From: Calendula officinalis
Taxonomy: Eukaryota > Streptophyta > Magnoliopsida > Asterales > Asteraceae
DNA: 64,000 bases
Direction: 5' to 3'
Assembly (NCBI GenBank): GCA_963853835.1
Contig: OY970820.1
Location: forward strand, 82,828,909-82,892,908
The position numbers and the translations under genes are program-made. The notes beneath the pieces are model-generated. The model was not told the origin of the DNA. It saw nothing but the letters and a program-made list of their open reading frames with translations, and searched no databases. Positions 21,171 through 31,824 of this stretch are shown here, piece by piece; the first letter of the stretch is position 1, and every line of letters starts with the position of its first letter.

Positions 21171-22711
21171 GCAGAAGATCGAGAAATAGAGACCATGAAA
21201 ATCAATAAGAGAAGCAATCACATATTTGGTGGGGTAAATTAAGTAATTTGAAATCACACTATGACATAAGAGAAATCCCATGGTGAGGGGATGGCGTGAA
21301 TCGATAAGCAAAGATACTCGGCAACTTAGAACATACCGATACCTAGAGGAGCACAAACCGGATTTTATGTCAAACCAAACTGGTTTCTAAACCAGCTCGG
21401 TCTCGGTCAACAAAGGTCAAAATTGGTTTGGGTAAAACTTGTTCGGTTTTAAGGAGTGAGTTATTTATTCGGTTGAAACCGACTCAGACCTGATTCAAAC
21501 CGTTTTTTCGTCGAAATTCGGTTAACAGCTAGGTTAAGAAAAGAAAAAAACCCCAAATCTCGATCGATCCAGGTTTTGTAACTCGATCCAATCTGATGGG
21601 GTTGAAAGCGGTCCCAAACCGGTTTTGTCTTTGTGCACGTCTGCCGGTACAAAAAAAGCACGAGTATGTGCCGACCCTGGGCCTGGGCAGGGAGCCCGAA
21701 TGAACATGGCCCAAGGCATACATTTTAATTTTAGCCCATAACTCTTTCTTTAGCCCACTCATTCAATACATATGGGCCTCCCAGACCTCACATTCGGCCA
21801 TTTCAGAATTGGGGGGTTACTTCGTTAATCCGAAGACGGACGTGCAGTCGAGCAGTCAGAACTCAGAAGTCAGAAACTACTGAAACTGATTTTGAGTTTA
21901 TTTTGTGGCATCGGAATATAATGAAGCAATAAGGTGATTTTTAATTTGATGTTAGTTTTTTTTATTTTTTATTTATTTGTATCGTAGCTTCTAAATTGAA
22001 CATCGTTTAATTAAATTGCAATTAAAATCCAATCGACAGCAAAAAGTTGCAAACCAAACTTGTAAGTATTGATTAGGACCCGGTTATCATTTACCTGTTG
22101 ATGATTGCAAGGTTGTAAGCTTATCGATTTCCTTCCATTCATTTTTTTATTTTTACAATAAGTTTCAATTGTTTAACCCCTTTGTATTGTTTTTTGTTTT
22201 TGTGTGAATCTGATTTTGGAAATCTGGGTAATTGGATCAAGTTTTGCATTTTGATTCATGAGGTGAATGATTTGATTGTCAAAGTTGATAGTCGTGTGGT
22301 TAATTCAAAGTACATGTGCCTTTGTTTACGGTTTCAAAATACACAGTTCAGGTTGAGATTTAATGTGAATTTGTTTAGAATTTGAATTTAACATAATGAG
22401 TAGTTAGATATAGTTTTTTTTTTTTTTGCTTGTATCATGGAGTTTTAAAGCTGTTCAAGTAAGTAATTAATATAGATTATGATTATAAAACCTTGAATTT
22501 CTTCATAAGGCTAAACTGAATTGTTATGCTTGACAAATGCTCCATTAGGGTTCTATTTCATTATGATTATTGCTTACAAGTCATAACAAATTATTGTTCA
22601 GAAAAAAGTGACGTGTTGTGGAACCTTGAAGGGGGTTAAGTGTAATATATTGTTATCGGCAACAAGTCCGCAACCAGTTTCATTTCATTCTTAGAAGAAA
22701 GAACGAGAGAG
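21171..22711 (+). other. Intergenic DNA and probable 5' leader of NAA20
   Basis: No protein gene is seen. A divergent AACCGG/CCGGTTT-rich patch lies at 21360-21560, resembling common dispersed repeats. The stretch around 21810-21930 could be a 5' UTR exon: it ends AATAAG before GTGATT, and a matching acceptor (CAACCAG) occurs near 22678, just before the coding start. That leader model is inference only. Confidence 0.4.
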
Positions 22712-24217
22712 ATGACAACAATACGAAGATTTTGCTGCGATGATCTTTTACAATTCTCTGCTGTGAATCTTGATCATCTCACAGAGACTGTAAGTATTCC
22801 CCCAAATTCATTTGATTAAAACCTAGTACTAATTCCAAAAATCAAAGCAAAGAGCAGAAAGCTCAATCGATGCTGATGCAAAGTGGTTGATACATTAGGG
22901 ATTTTCTAACTCATGCCCTAAGGGCATGAGATAAGAGACATTTAATTAACTATAATTTCCTTAAACAATTGAATTTGCATTGAATGAATCTCATGTACTT
23001 CGTATTAATAAAAAATTAAGTTCATTAATGATCATTTATACATTTTTAGGAGTGTTAAAGATTATTGTCTTTTATCTCATGCCCTTAGGGCATGAGTTAG
23101 CCAAGCCCTTGTTATTATTATTATTATTATTATTATGAAAATATGATGATATTGATCAATTTGCAGTTTAATATGTCATTCTATATGACCTATTTGGCAC
23201 GATGGCCTGATTATTTCCATGTCGCTGAAGCTCCAGGCAACCGAGTCATGGGATACAGTAAATTATTCCATATTTCTTTTTCTTAATTAATTACGTTTTT
23301 TTCTGATTTTGTTTCATTTGTGCAGTGAAATCAAGTTCTCACTTGGAATTTATTTTACTAATTAGGGTTTTGTAATTTCATCTATGGAAACTGGGAACCA
23401 AATGTGAAACATATCTGACTTAAATCTTCAAATTTCTACTTATGTGTATAATAATTGTTATATAAATATTATATGCATAACTGGTTTATTTTTATTTTTT
23501 TGAAATTGTAGTTATGGGTAAAGTTGAAGGACAAGGTGAGTCATGGCATGGTCACGTGACAGCTGTCACAGTAGCTCCTGAATTCCGCAGGCAGCAATTA
23601 GCAAAGAAGCTAATGATCTTACTTGAAGACATAAGTGACACGATGTAAGTTGAGATTTATATGTTAAGCTGAATATGTTTGCTATATATTTCTATTTTTT
23701 TATTTATTTTAATCACTGGTTCAGTTACAAGGCTTACTTTGTGGACCTCTTTGTAAGAGCATCAAATACACCAGCTATAAAGATGTATGAAAAGGTAATG
23801 CAAATTCATTCAAAGATAGGTTATAACACAAATTCATTCATTTATAAGTAAATGAGTTGAAAAAATAAAAATCACATTTAGCTTAAAGAAAGATTAATAT
23901 TAGTAACATAGCAAGTATTTTGATCAATATTTGGATCTGTTTCTTGCAGCTTGAGTACGTTATCTATAGACGTGTATTACGTTACTATTCTGGGGAAGAA
24001 GATGGGTTAGGTAAGCTGTCTCTAATCCACAAACCATCTTTTTACTTTTATTTTTGTTTTTTATTATTAATTATAAATTTTCGCACACAGCACAAATGTT
24101 TATTATGATTATTTTGAGTATCCAGATATGAGGAAAGCGTTATCTCGAGATGTAGAAAAGAAGTCTATAATCCCGCTCAAAAGGCCAGTTACTCCTGATG
24201 AACTGGAGTATGACTAG
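22712..24217 (+). CDS. NAA20: N-alpha-acetyltransferase 20, NatB catalytic subunit
   Basis: Six exons: 22712-22789, 23167-23257, 23512-23644, 23725-23794, 23950-24010 and 24126-24217. Phases join cleanly and all introns are GT-AG. The 174-residue product equals the length I know for Arabidopsis NAA20. It is a GNAT-fold enzyme that, with NAA25, acetylates cytosolic proteins beginning Met-Asp, Met-Glu, Met-Asn or Met-Gln during translation. Seen here are the N-terminal MTTIRRFCCDDL, NMSFYMTYLARWPDYF, the acetyl-CoA loop RRQQLA (residues 82-87), FVDLFVRASN, and the conserved tail with DMRKALSRD and RPVTPDELEYD. The gene looks intact. Intron 1 carries a MITE (22906-23100) and a (TTA)n run (about 23111-23136). 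Confidence 0.95.
22906..23100. mobile_element. MITE with long self-palindromic terminal repeats, in NAA20 intron 1
   Basis: About 33 bp at the left end (CTAACTCATGCCCTAAGGGC...) return in reverse complement at the right end with one or two mismatches. Each terminal repeat is itself palindromic around CCCTAAGGG. It is 195 bp long and non-coding. No clear target duplication was found. Confidence 0.75.
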
Positions 24218-24865
24218 CTTATGGATGGAAACATATGTTTCATCTTTCTTAATCAAACACGTACACAAGACAAATTATATGCAAGTCCACATATGTTCTG
24301 ACCATTTTCGTGTATGTTTGTATGAGAAGAAAACCTATAATGTAATGATTAAACGAGACGATCATTCTATGGTTCTAGCTATGATATTTGCCTACCAGGC
24401 TGATGTCTACACACTCGAACATCATATTATACGATTATACAAACAAAACAAAAGAATATCATAGTATTAGTTAGATTGCAACACTTCCACCTTTGTCATG
24501 GATTGATGACTGTCTTTTACAAGTTAATAAAGCCAAGTGTAATGACTATGATATATTAATACAAAATCCCGTGTTACATTAGAAAGACAAAAAAATGTCT
24601 AATTTATTATGATTGAATCATTTTATATCTAACATGATATACTAGAAAGACCTAATAAAATGACACCAAACATGTCTTTTGAATGTTTTCCTTATCAAGA
24701 AAATGTTTAGAAACAATCTGTTGTTGAATTCGGCACTCAGAGGGACACGCTATAAACAGAGATATTTAAAAAAAAACCCTAATATAGTGACCTTACAACT
24801 ATAATAAGGATTTTGTTAATGATTAAGTTATAAATTAAAAAAATGTTATTATTATTTTGGAAAAT
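24218..24865 (+). other. NAA20 3' region and intergenic DNA
   Basis: The NAA20 3' UTR probably ends within the first few hundred bases. No further gene is seen; the ORF at 24198-24464 is not conserved-looking. Confidence 0.5.
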
Positions 24866-25005
24866 GCTAATGACAGCCCTTAGGGCTGTCATTAAGAAGA
24901 CAAAATACACAAAAGATAACCCCTGAATTTTAATATTATTACTTTTTTAATCAATATACAAGTTTTTTATGCATGTTAATGACAGCTCTAAGGACTGTAA
25001 TTAGC
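24866..25005. mobile_element. MITE with GCTAATGACAG terminal repeats
   Basis: A 140-bp element starts GCTAATGACAGCCCTTAGGG and ends in a diverged inverted copy (GACAGCTCTAAGGACTGTAATTAGC). It shares the design of the NAA20 intronic MITE: GCTAA termini and a palindromic CCCTTAGGG core in each end. Confidence 0.7.
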
Positions 25006-25221
25006 AAAACCCTTTTATTTTCCAATAAAAAAATATCAATAGTTAACCATAGGACAAAGAGAGCATTTTCGAACAAGTATGAAGAAAATGTTAGATATTT
25101 TGTAGTTTGTATACAATACAGCATCTCTTAAAAAAAGATATTACCGGTAGTTGAATCAACTGTCCTCACACCAGAAGATAAACCCCAAGCTGGTTGTAAT
25201 CGCCGCCGGTCACCGGCCATA

Positions 25222-28033
25222 ATGGCCATTAATGTATCTGGTCTATTTTACAACAAACATTCAATCTCAGCACCTGTGTTTCAACACCAAAGGAGACCGC
25301 CGTTAACGGTGTTTGCAGCCGCTTCTGCCGGTGCCGCCACTCCTTCTTCGGCTCCACCCACTATTCAGGCAAGTCGGCTCTACGCATCTAGAAACTTCTT
25401 TTTTTGACACCCGTTGTCCCTTAATTTCTGAAATTTGATCTACTTGTCAGCTATATTATAAATTATTGCGATTTTAAGGATTTTGTGATGGAAATCAAGG
25501 AACGATTAAACGTAATTCATATAAGAATAGCTGTTAAGCATAATTACGCTTAACAATCGGGTTGATTGAGATAAATAGAGGCTTATAGAGCTTAATTTTT
25601 CCTTGTTTTGTTCTCTCAACCTCATGCACCAATAACTAGAGTGATAACTTACTTTTAATGTTACAAATGCGAAATCTATACCAATTTTCTTAGGAATTCG
25701 ACATCAGTTTCATAATTTGTGCTCGTGGTGCTTGTTTTACATTAAATCTAGTTGGAATCCTTCATAAAAAATGTCTGAAATCCATCCATTTTGTAATTTA
25801 ATCAAATAACCTGTTTTTAACATCTAAAACCAACCGATCTCATGCTTCGTAATAACAAGCTGTAGTACATAAGGAAGCAGATAATGGAAATTATTGCAGA
25901 TTGTTGGTGGGAAAACTGCAAGTTGGTGTGGGAACAGTGAGGTGACTTCTAGCAATGCAATTGGTCATTTTGAAGATGAGTATGATTGGGACGATCTTGA
26001 GACTGATCTTTATCATTGGACAAAGACATTACGGCCCGTTCAGGTACTCTTAAGGTCTGATTTCCCATTACATATTTAACTTTGGGGAAAATTAACATAA
26101 AAGCTTTTTACAAATTAAAATATTATTTTCTACATTCGTCAGTGGTACCCAGGCCATATTGCAAAAACAGAAAGAGAACTAAAAGTACAGCTGAAATTGA
26201 TGGATGTTGTCATAGAAGTAAGAGATGCTAGGATTCCAATGTCCACAAGTCATCCACAGGTAATTTTTTATTTTTATTATATCAAACCTCAAAGCTATTA
26301 ATTTTTTTATTTTTAATGATACATGACTAATCAGATGGATTCATGGCTTGGTAATAGAAAGAGAATCTTGGTATTGAATAGAGAAGATATGATATCAACT
26401 GCAGATCGAAATGCTTGGGCTGATTATTATGGCAGACAAGGAATCAAAGTCATTTTCTCTAATGGGAAGCTTGGGATGGTATTCTGTCGATTTATTATCT
26501 TTTGTTAAATAAAAACATGTCAAAATATTAATAATTAATGGCTTTTATTAATGATTAAATGCAGGGTTCCATGAAGTTAGGAAGATTAGCAAAATCAGTA
26601 GCTGCAGAAGTGAATATAAAACGGAGAGCTAGAGGCCTGCTTCCTCGCCCAGTGAGTTGTACTTGTACACATCTTCAAATGGATGTTTTAAATGCATAAA
26701 ACCTCCTAGATCATTTTATTCAAAAATTTAGATTATTTGAAATTATAATATTTTTGATATCCTATATGACATACTAAATTTATTAGGAAAACAAAAACTC
26801 TAGACGAAAAGTGTTTTGGGTAAAAATCAACGCAACCTTCACCTGTTTTGTAAAGTTAAGCTGAGTTTTTTACAATGACTAAATCTATTAATATGTGAAG
26901 TTGGCACATCAATTGTTCTTGTAACTATTTTAAATTACTAAAAATACTTATTGTTTAAAATAATAATGAACTTTTTCTAAAAAGAGCAACCAAGAAAGCA
27001 TAAATAATAGTAGGTTCAAATAGGGAAAGAATTAATCTTCCGCTAACAGGAAAATAAAATTTTAATTTAATACGAGAAATAACCTAATGTTTCGTTACGA
27101 GTTCAGTATTAAAGATCTATAGCAATAACCACAAAATAAAAATATGTTATAAAAGAAAATAAATGTTATTAATTTATTGTAAATATAAATATTACAGGTA
27201 CGAGCTGGAATAGTTGGTTACCCAAATGTTGGTAAATCCTCTTTGATCAATCGTTTACTAAAACGTCGCATGTGTCCAGCAGCTCCAAGACCAGGAGTAA
27301 CAAGAGTATTAAAGTAAGTTACTTTTTTACTGTGTTTAATATTTTTACATATTTATTTTAGCGTAATTTAATTCTTTTTTTTTTTAATGTTGGTAAAAAG
27401 GTGGGTTCGTTTTGGAAGTGATCTAGAATTACTAGATTCACCTGGAATAATCCCGATGAGAATGAGCGATCAAGCAGCAGCAATAAAGCTTGCAATATGC
27501 GATGATATTGGGGAGAGATCCTATAATTTTACCGATGTTGCAGGTGTTCTTGTACAAATGCTTTCAAGACTTCCAGCAGCAAGTATGACCTTTTTTTTCC
27601 TTTTCAATTTCTATATTTAAAAACATATAATAATTAAATTTAGTTTCCGAGCACCTTTTTTCTACCCATTGTTTAACAATTCGTTACTGTTCTTGTTTGT
27701 GGTAGATAACAATGTTCTCTGGGAGCGTTACAAGATTAACACTGATGGCCGGTGTGGTAAAACGTACGTCACTCTTTTGACTTTTGTGGTCAAACAGACT
27801 AAAATTAAATCTGAAATTTCTCAAAAAAATAAAAAAATAACTACTTTCTTTGAGATAAATGATGTAATGATTTTTTTCTCTTCTTAATGAACAGATTTGT
27901 CCACAAGCTTGCAGTCCAGTTGTTCAATGGAGATGAACATCAAGCAGCTTTTCGGGTATTGTCAGATTTTCGAAAAGGGCGATTAGGTACAATTGCACTC
28001 GAGAGACCATCTGTTCAATCTCGTGTTACATAA
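25222..28033 (+). CDS. DGP3: DAR GTPase 3, chloroplastic (YlqF/RbgA-type ribosome assembly GTPase)
   Basis: Nine exons: 25222-25368, 25900-26043, 26143-26259, 26335-26478, 26565-26651, 27198-27313, 27401-27582, 27706-27763 and 27895-28033, giving 377 residues. It is a circularly permuted GTPase. The DAR motif is at residues 125-127. The G4-like motif NRED at 151-154 precedes the P-loop GYPNVGKS at 220-227, and the G3 motif DSPG is at 264-267. This order marks the YlqF/RbgA family, which assists late assembly of the large ribosomal subunit. The first roughly 50 residues are rich in Ser/Ala/Arg and low in acids, fitting a plastid transit peptide. Intron 1 begins GCAAGT (CAG before it), a GC-AG intron; all others are GT-AG. 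The exon 7/8 join gives a run of Asn codons and is the least certain junction. Confidence 0.9.
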
Positions 28034-29211
28034 CATCTTAAATTTACATCAAATATCAGGACTGACATGTGTGTTTATACCAGATAGTTTGTTAAAACTT
28101 TAATGTAAATTGGTTCTCAAAAAGGGCTATTAGTGTTTGTAGTTTATATGTAATATAAATCGGTTTATCATTTTCTACAATTTTATTAAATGGATGAAAG
28201 GCAGTTTGTTCCGTTGTTGCTGAATCTAGTTTGTTTTTTATGTGATGATTTTTTATCTTTAATTCCATTTATAACGGACTCTCCCGGGTATTCGTGTTTT
28301 GCTCGTGATGTACGCGATCTAACCATTGTCGTGACTGTTTCCGAAACTCACCTTGGTTATCTGGTAGATATTTATCTAGGGAAAAGATCGAACCCGTGAC
28401 CCGTCACTCACCTTTGAGGAGAACTAATTTCAAATAATAATTCACAACACATTCAAATCAGTTTTAGTAACTCCAGTAGTCTTTAAACCTTATTTTAGCT
28501 TTGCTCCAAATTTAAATATATAATTTGTAAATTTGGGTTAATGCAATTTGTGATTATAGTAGTTTTCGTAAAAATTAAGTTCATTCATTCTATATTTTTG
28601 GTTATACTAGCAGTAATTATTAGATACAGAACTTTTTAAAGACATAACCCAGTGATCTATAACCTGTTATCAGTAGACAATTTACCACTATTATTTTAAG
28701 ATTTTTTTCTCAAAGTACACGGACCAAATAGAATATATTTTGAAAATGACAGTAACCCAAAGTGCATTAAATCTAATTTATATATTTTTTTAATATCTTC
28801 CACACATATAAAATAACGGTCATATTATTATTTTGTCACGGGTTAAAATTAATATCCGGTAGTTATTGACTTATATGACAGATTTTCATAACTACAATTA
28901 TCTTAAAAATTAAATAAAGCAAATTTAATTTTTTCAAAAAATACGGTAACTACAAGATAATATATTAACCCTTAAAAAAAATTTCAAAAAATATGTGGTA
29001 GTTTTTTAGATTGGGAGGGAAATTGATTTTGGATCAATTTTGAAAACACCGGGGGAAATAATTAAAGTAGATGCCCTACCCACATAGGCACATACCCTAA
29101 TCATAACCTCCTCAACACTTTCCTCCCCCATTCTTATATACTGTTCCGCCCGAAACACCAAAAACCTTCCAATCGCCAATCGGAGAACTTCATCCGTTAC
29201 ATCAACCACCG
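28034..29211. other. Intergenic between DGP3 and RanGAP
   Basis: No gene is recognised. A patch at 28200-28420 contains, on the minus strand, a GGTTCGATC box-B-like sequence and may be an old SINE or LINE tail. It is too degenerate to call. The last 100 bp probably hold the RanGAP transcription start and first UTR exon. Confidence 0.45.
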
Positions 29212-29902
29212 GTAAGTTGCCGCCGTTCCTTGTTTTTCAGTTCTCGTTAATACTCTTCTATCTAAGGTCTGTTATGAGTTCAAGCATCGGTTCCTACAAA
29301 ACTAGGGTTTTTGATGTTAGGAAGTAAATCACTGGTTCGAGATGCGATTTAGTTATTTTCCCCTAAAATAAGTTGCTTAACCGACTTCTGCGACAAATTT
29401 AGCGGTTGATTCCGAGATTATATGTGATAGCTTTGATAAATTTTACTTGGTACGGATGAAGTTTATAAGAATATTTTTGCCTTTATTAACATAAATTTAG
29501 ACTCCTTGCGATTAATCTGTTACGATTTTTTGAGTTTTTTTTTATTACGTCGCTAGGGTTTGAATCTACCGTGTTACTTAGTTATGAAGGGTGGTCTTTT
29601 TTCAATCTCAGTGATTGAACATGGAAGGATCTAACGATGAGCAAATTATGGACTCTGGGCAGCGTTGTTTTATTCTTGTAAATGGCTAGGGTTTAAAAAA
29701 TGTGTATGCTATTTAGCATGAATCCTTGATATATACCATTGATTTAGGATATATATCTGTGTCAGAAGTCAGAACTATATATCTTAATGATGTAATCTCT
29801 TTTTGTGTGTGTTTGTGTCCAGTTTATCACTTTCTTTTGCATGTTGATTTGCTTTATATAAATTTTTAAATCCTTTTACGTTTACTAAATATACATGAAC
29901 AG
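29212..29902 (+). other. 5' UTR intron of the RanGAP gene
   Basis: A donor GTAAGTTGCC follows CCACCG at 29211. An acceptor ATGAACAG ends at 29902, ten bases before the coding ATG. This removes an upstream in-frame ATG at 29895 that would otherwise add six residues. Confidence 0.7.
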
Positions 29903-29912
29903 TGTATCTGAT

Positions 29913-31529
29913 ATGGATCCAACTGCACGAGCTCACTTGCACTCAATCAAACTATGGCCTCCAAGTCAAACCACAAGACAAGTACTCGTTGACCGCATAA
30001 TAACAAACCTCACTACTCCATCAATTTTATCAAGAAAATACGGTCTTTTATCCAAACAAGAAGCAGAAGAAGATGCAAAACAAATCGAATCTGCAGCTTT
30101 CAACACTGCAAACCAACACTTTGAAAAAGAACCAGATGGTGATGGTGGTTCTGCAGTACAACTTTATGCTAAAGAATCAAGTGCACTCATGATTGAAGCA
30201 GTTAAAAGAGGTCCCAAAACAAAAGAAGAACAAGAGCCCGTTTTTGAATCAATTATTTCAGAACAAAAAACCTTTTTTGATATCTCAGGTGGGAAACGGG
30301 CTTTTATTGAAGCTGATGAAGCTAAAGAGTTACTGAAACCGTTGCAAGAAGCTGGAAACAAGTATACAAGAATCTGTTTTAGTAACAGAAGTTTCGGGCT
30401 GCACGCAGCCAATGTTGTCGTCCCGATTTTGACTTCTATTAAAAGTCAGTTGACTGAAGTTGACTTATCTGATTTTGTTGCGGGCAGGCCCGAAGACGAG
30501 GCACTGCAGGTTATGAGCATGTTTTCATCAGCACTTGCAGGTGCTAATTTGAGGTATTTAAATCTTTCACATAACGCGTTAGGTGAAAAAGGTGTTCGGG
30601 CTTTTGGCGAGCTTTTGAAATCCCAAAATAATCTTGAAGAATTATATTTAATTAATGATGGGATATCAGAAGAAGCTGCAAAAGCGGTTTGTGAGTTGAT
30701 TCCTTCAACTGATAAATTAAAAATTCTTCATTTTCATAATAATATGACTGGAGATGAAGGTGCAATTGCAATTTCCAAACTTCTGAAAAAAACACCGAAT
30801 TTGGAGGATTTTAGGTGTTCTTCTACTCGTGTTGATTCTGAAGGAGGAATTGCACTTTCTGAAGCACTTGCCAGCTGTCAAAATTTGAAAAAAATCGATA
30901 TTCGGGATAATATGTTTGGAGTTGAAGCTGGAATTGCTTTAAGTCGATTTATATCTGTGTTTACTAATTTAACTGAGATTTATCTCAGTTATTTGAATTT
31001 GGAAAATGAGGGAACTTTAGCCCTTATAAACGCATTAAAAGATTCCGCGTGTTCACTAGAAGTTCTAGAAGTTTCCGGAAACGAGATTAATTCTGAAGCA
31101 GCTACTGCTTTAGCAGATCTCATAATTGCAAAAAAAGAATCTTTAACCAAGATTATACTATCTGAAAATGAATTGAAGGATGAAGGTGCTATTGTGATTG
31201 CTAAAGCACTCGAAGAGGATTTCCCACAGTTGACCGAAGTTGACTTGAGTCAGAACATGATTAGGCGGGCTGGAGCTAGGGTTTTGGCCCAAACTGTTGT
31301 TGGTAAACCAGGATTTAAGCTGTTGAATATTAATGGTAACTTTTTGTCTGATGAAGGAGTTGAAGATGTGAAATCAATTTTCAAAAACTCGCCTGATTTG
31401 CTTGGGTCTTTGGAGGATAATGACCCTGAAGGCGAAGAATATGATGACGAGGATGCTGATGAGGATGGTGACGTGGATGATGAACTGGAATCTCGACTCA
31501 AGGGGCTTGAAATTAAGCAGGATGAGTAG
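29913..31529 (+). CDS. RANGAP1: RAN GTPase-activating protein with plant WPP domain
   Basis: The single coding exon gives 538 residues. I chose the ATG at 29913 because the ATG at 29895 lies inside the acceptor end of the 5' UTR intron. An N-terminal WPP domain (LWPPS at residues 14-18, to about residue 100) anchors plant RanGAP at the nuclear envelope and cell plate. Leucine-rich repeats of the RanGAP type span about 165-490. Asn221, in LNLSHNALGEKG, aligns by context with the Asn known to be catalytic in Arabidopsis RanGAP1. The C-terminus is strongly acidic from about residue 503. The protein stimulates GTP hydrolysis by Ran in the cytoplasm, sustaining nuclear transport and division-plane marking. 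No defects are seen. An Arabidopsis paralogue pair exists, so the symbol names the family. Confidence 0.95.
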   Translation: MDPTARAHLHSIKLWPPSQTTRQVLVDRIITNLTTPSILSRKYGLLSKQEAEEDAKQIESAAFNTANQHFEKEPDGDGGSAVQLYAKESSALMIEAVKRGPKTKEEQEPVFESIISEQKTFFDISGGKRAFIEADEAKELLKPLQEAGNKYTRICFSNRSFGLHAANVVVPILTSIKSQLTEVDLSDFVAGRPEDEALQVMSMFSSALAGANLRYLNLSHNALGEKGVRAFGELLKSQNNLEELYLINDGISEEAAKAVCELIPSTDKLKILHFHNNMTGDEGAIAISKLLKKTPNLEDFRCSSTRVDSEGGIALSEALASCQNLKKIDIRDNMFGVEAGIALSRFISVFTNLTEIYLSYLNLENEGTLALINALKDSACSLEVLEVSGNEINSEAATALADLIIAKKESLTKIILSENELKDEGAIVIAKALEEDFPQLTEVDLSQNMIRRAGARVLAQTVVGKPGFKLLNINGNFLSDEGVEDVKSIFKNSPDLLGSLEDNDPEGEEYDDEDADEDGDVDDELESRLKGLEIKQDE

Positions 31530-31824
31530 ACGTGTCAGATTTTAGGTATGGTTTTCTATAGTATTAATGTTATGAATTATGTGTTTGCTTGTTTATTTTA
31601 AGAACAGATTTAGAAGGATGGATTTGGATGCATGATTTGTTTTGTATCTGCATTCGAATTTTGTTATGTTTGTGCTACTTTTAATTGCATATGGTAGTGG
31701 TGGCACGTGCTTTTATATTATGGCACGTGTTTTTTTAGTTATATTTTTTTTGTCATGAACTTTACTTGACTTCACAATGTTCGCTGATATATTTTTAGTG
31801 AAATGTTCAAGGTAGTCCATTAAT

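Noticed and set aside
21360..21560. A gene or element with repeated CCGGTTT phrases
   Set aside because: Only short degenerate phrases typical of dispersed plant repeats; no ends or coding sequence could be defined.
28190..28399. 69-codon ORF downstream of DGP3
   Set aside because: No family resemblance and no splice context. The tail resembles a box-B-like minus-strand sequence rather than coding DNA.
29895..29912. Upstream in-frame ATG adding six residues to RanGAP
   Set aside because: It lies inside ATGAACAG, the acceptor end of the likely 5' UTR intron. The family starts at the Met before Asp-Pro.
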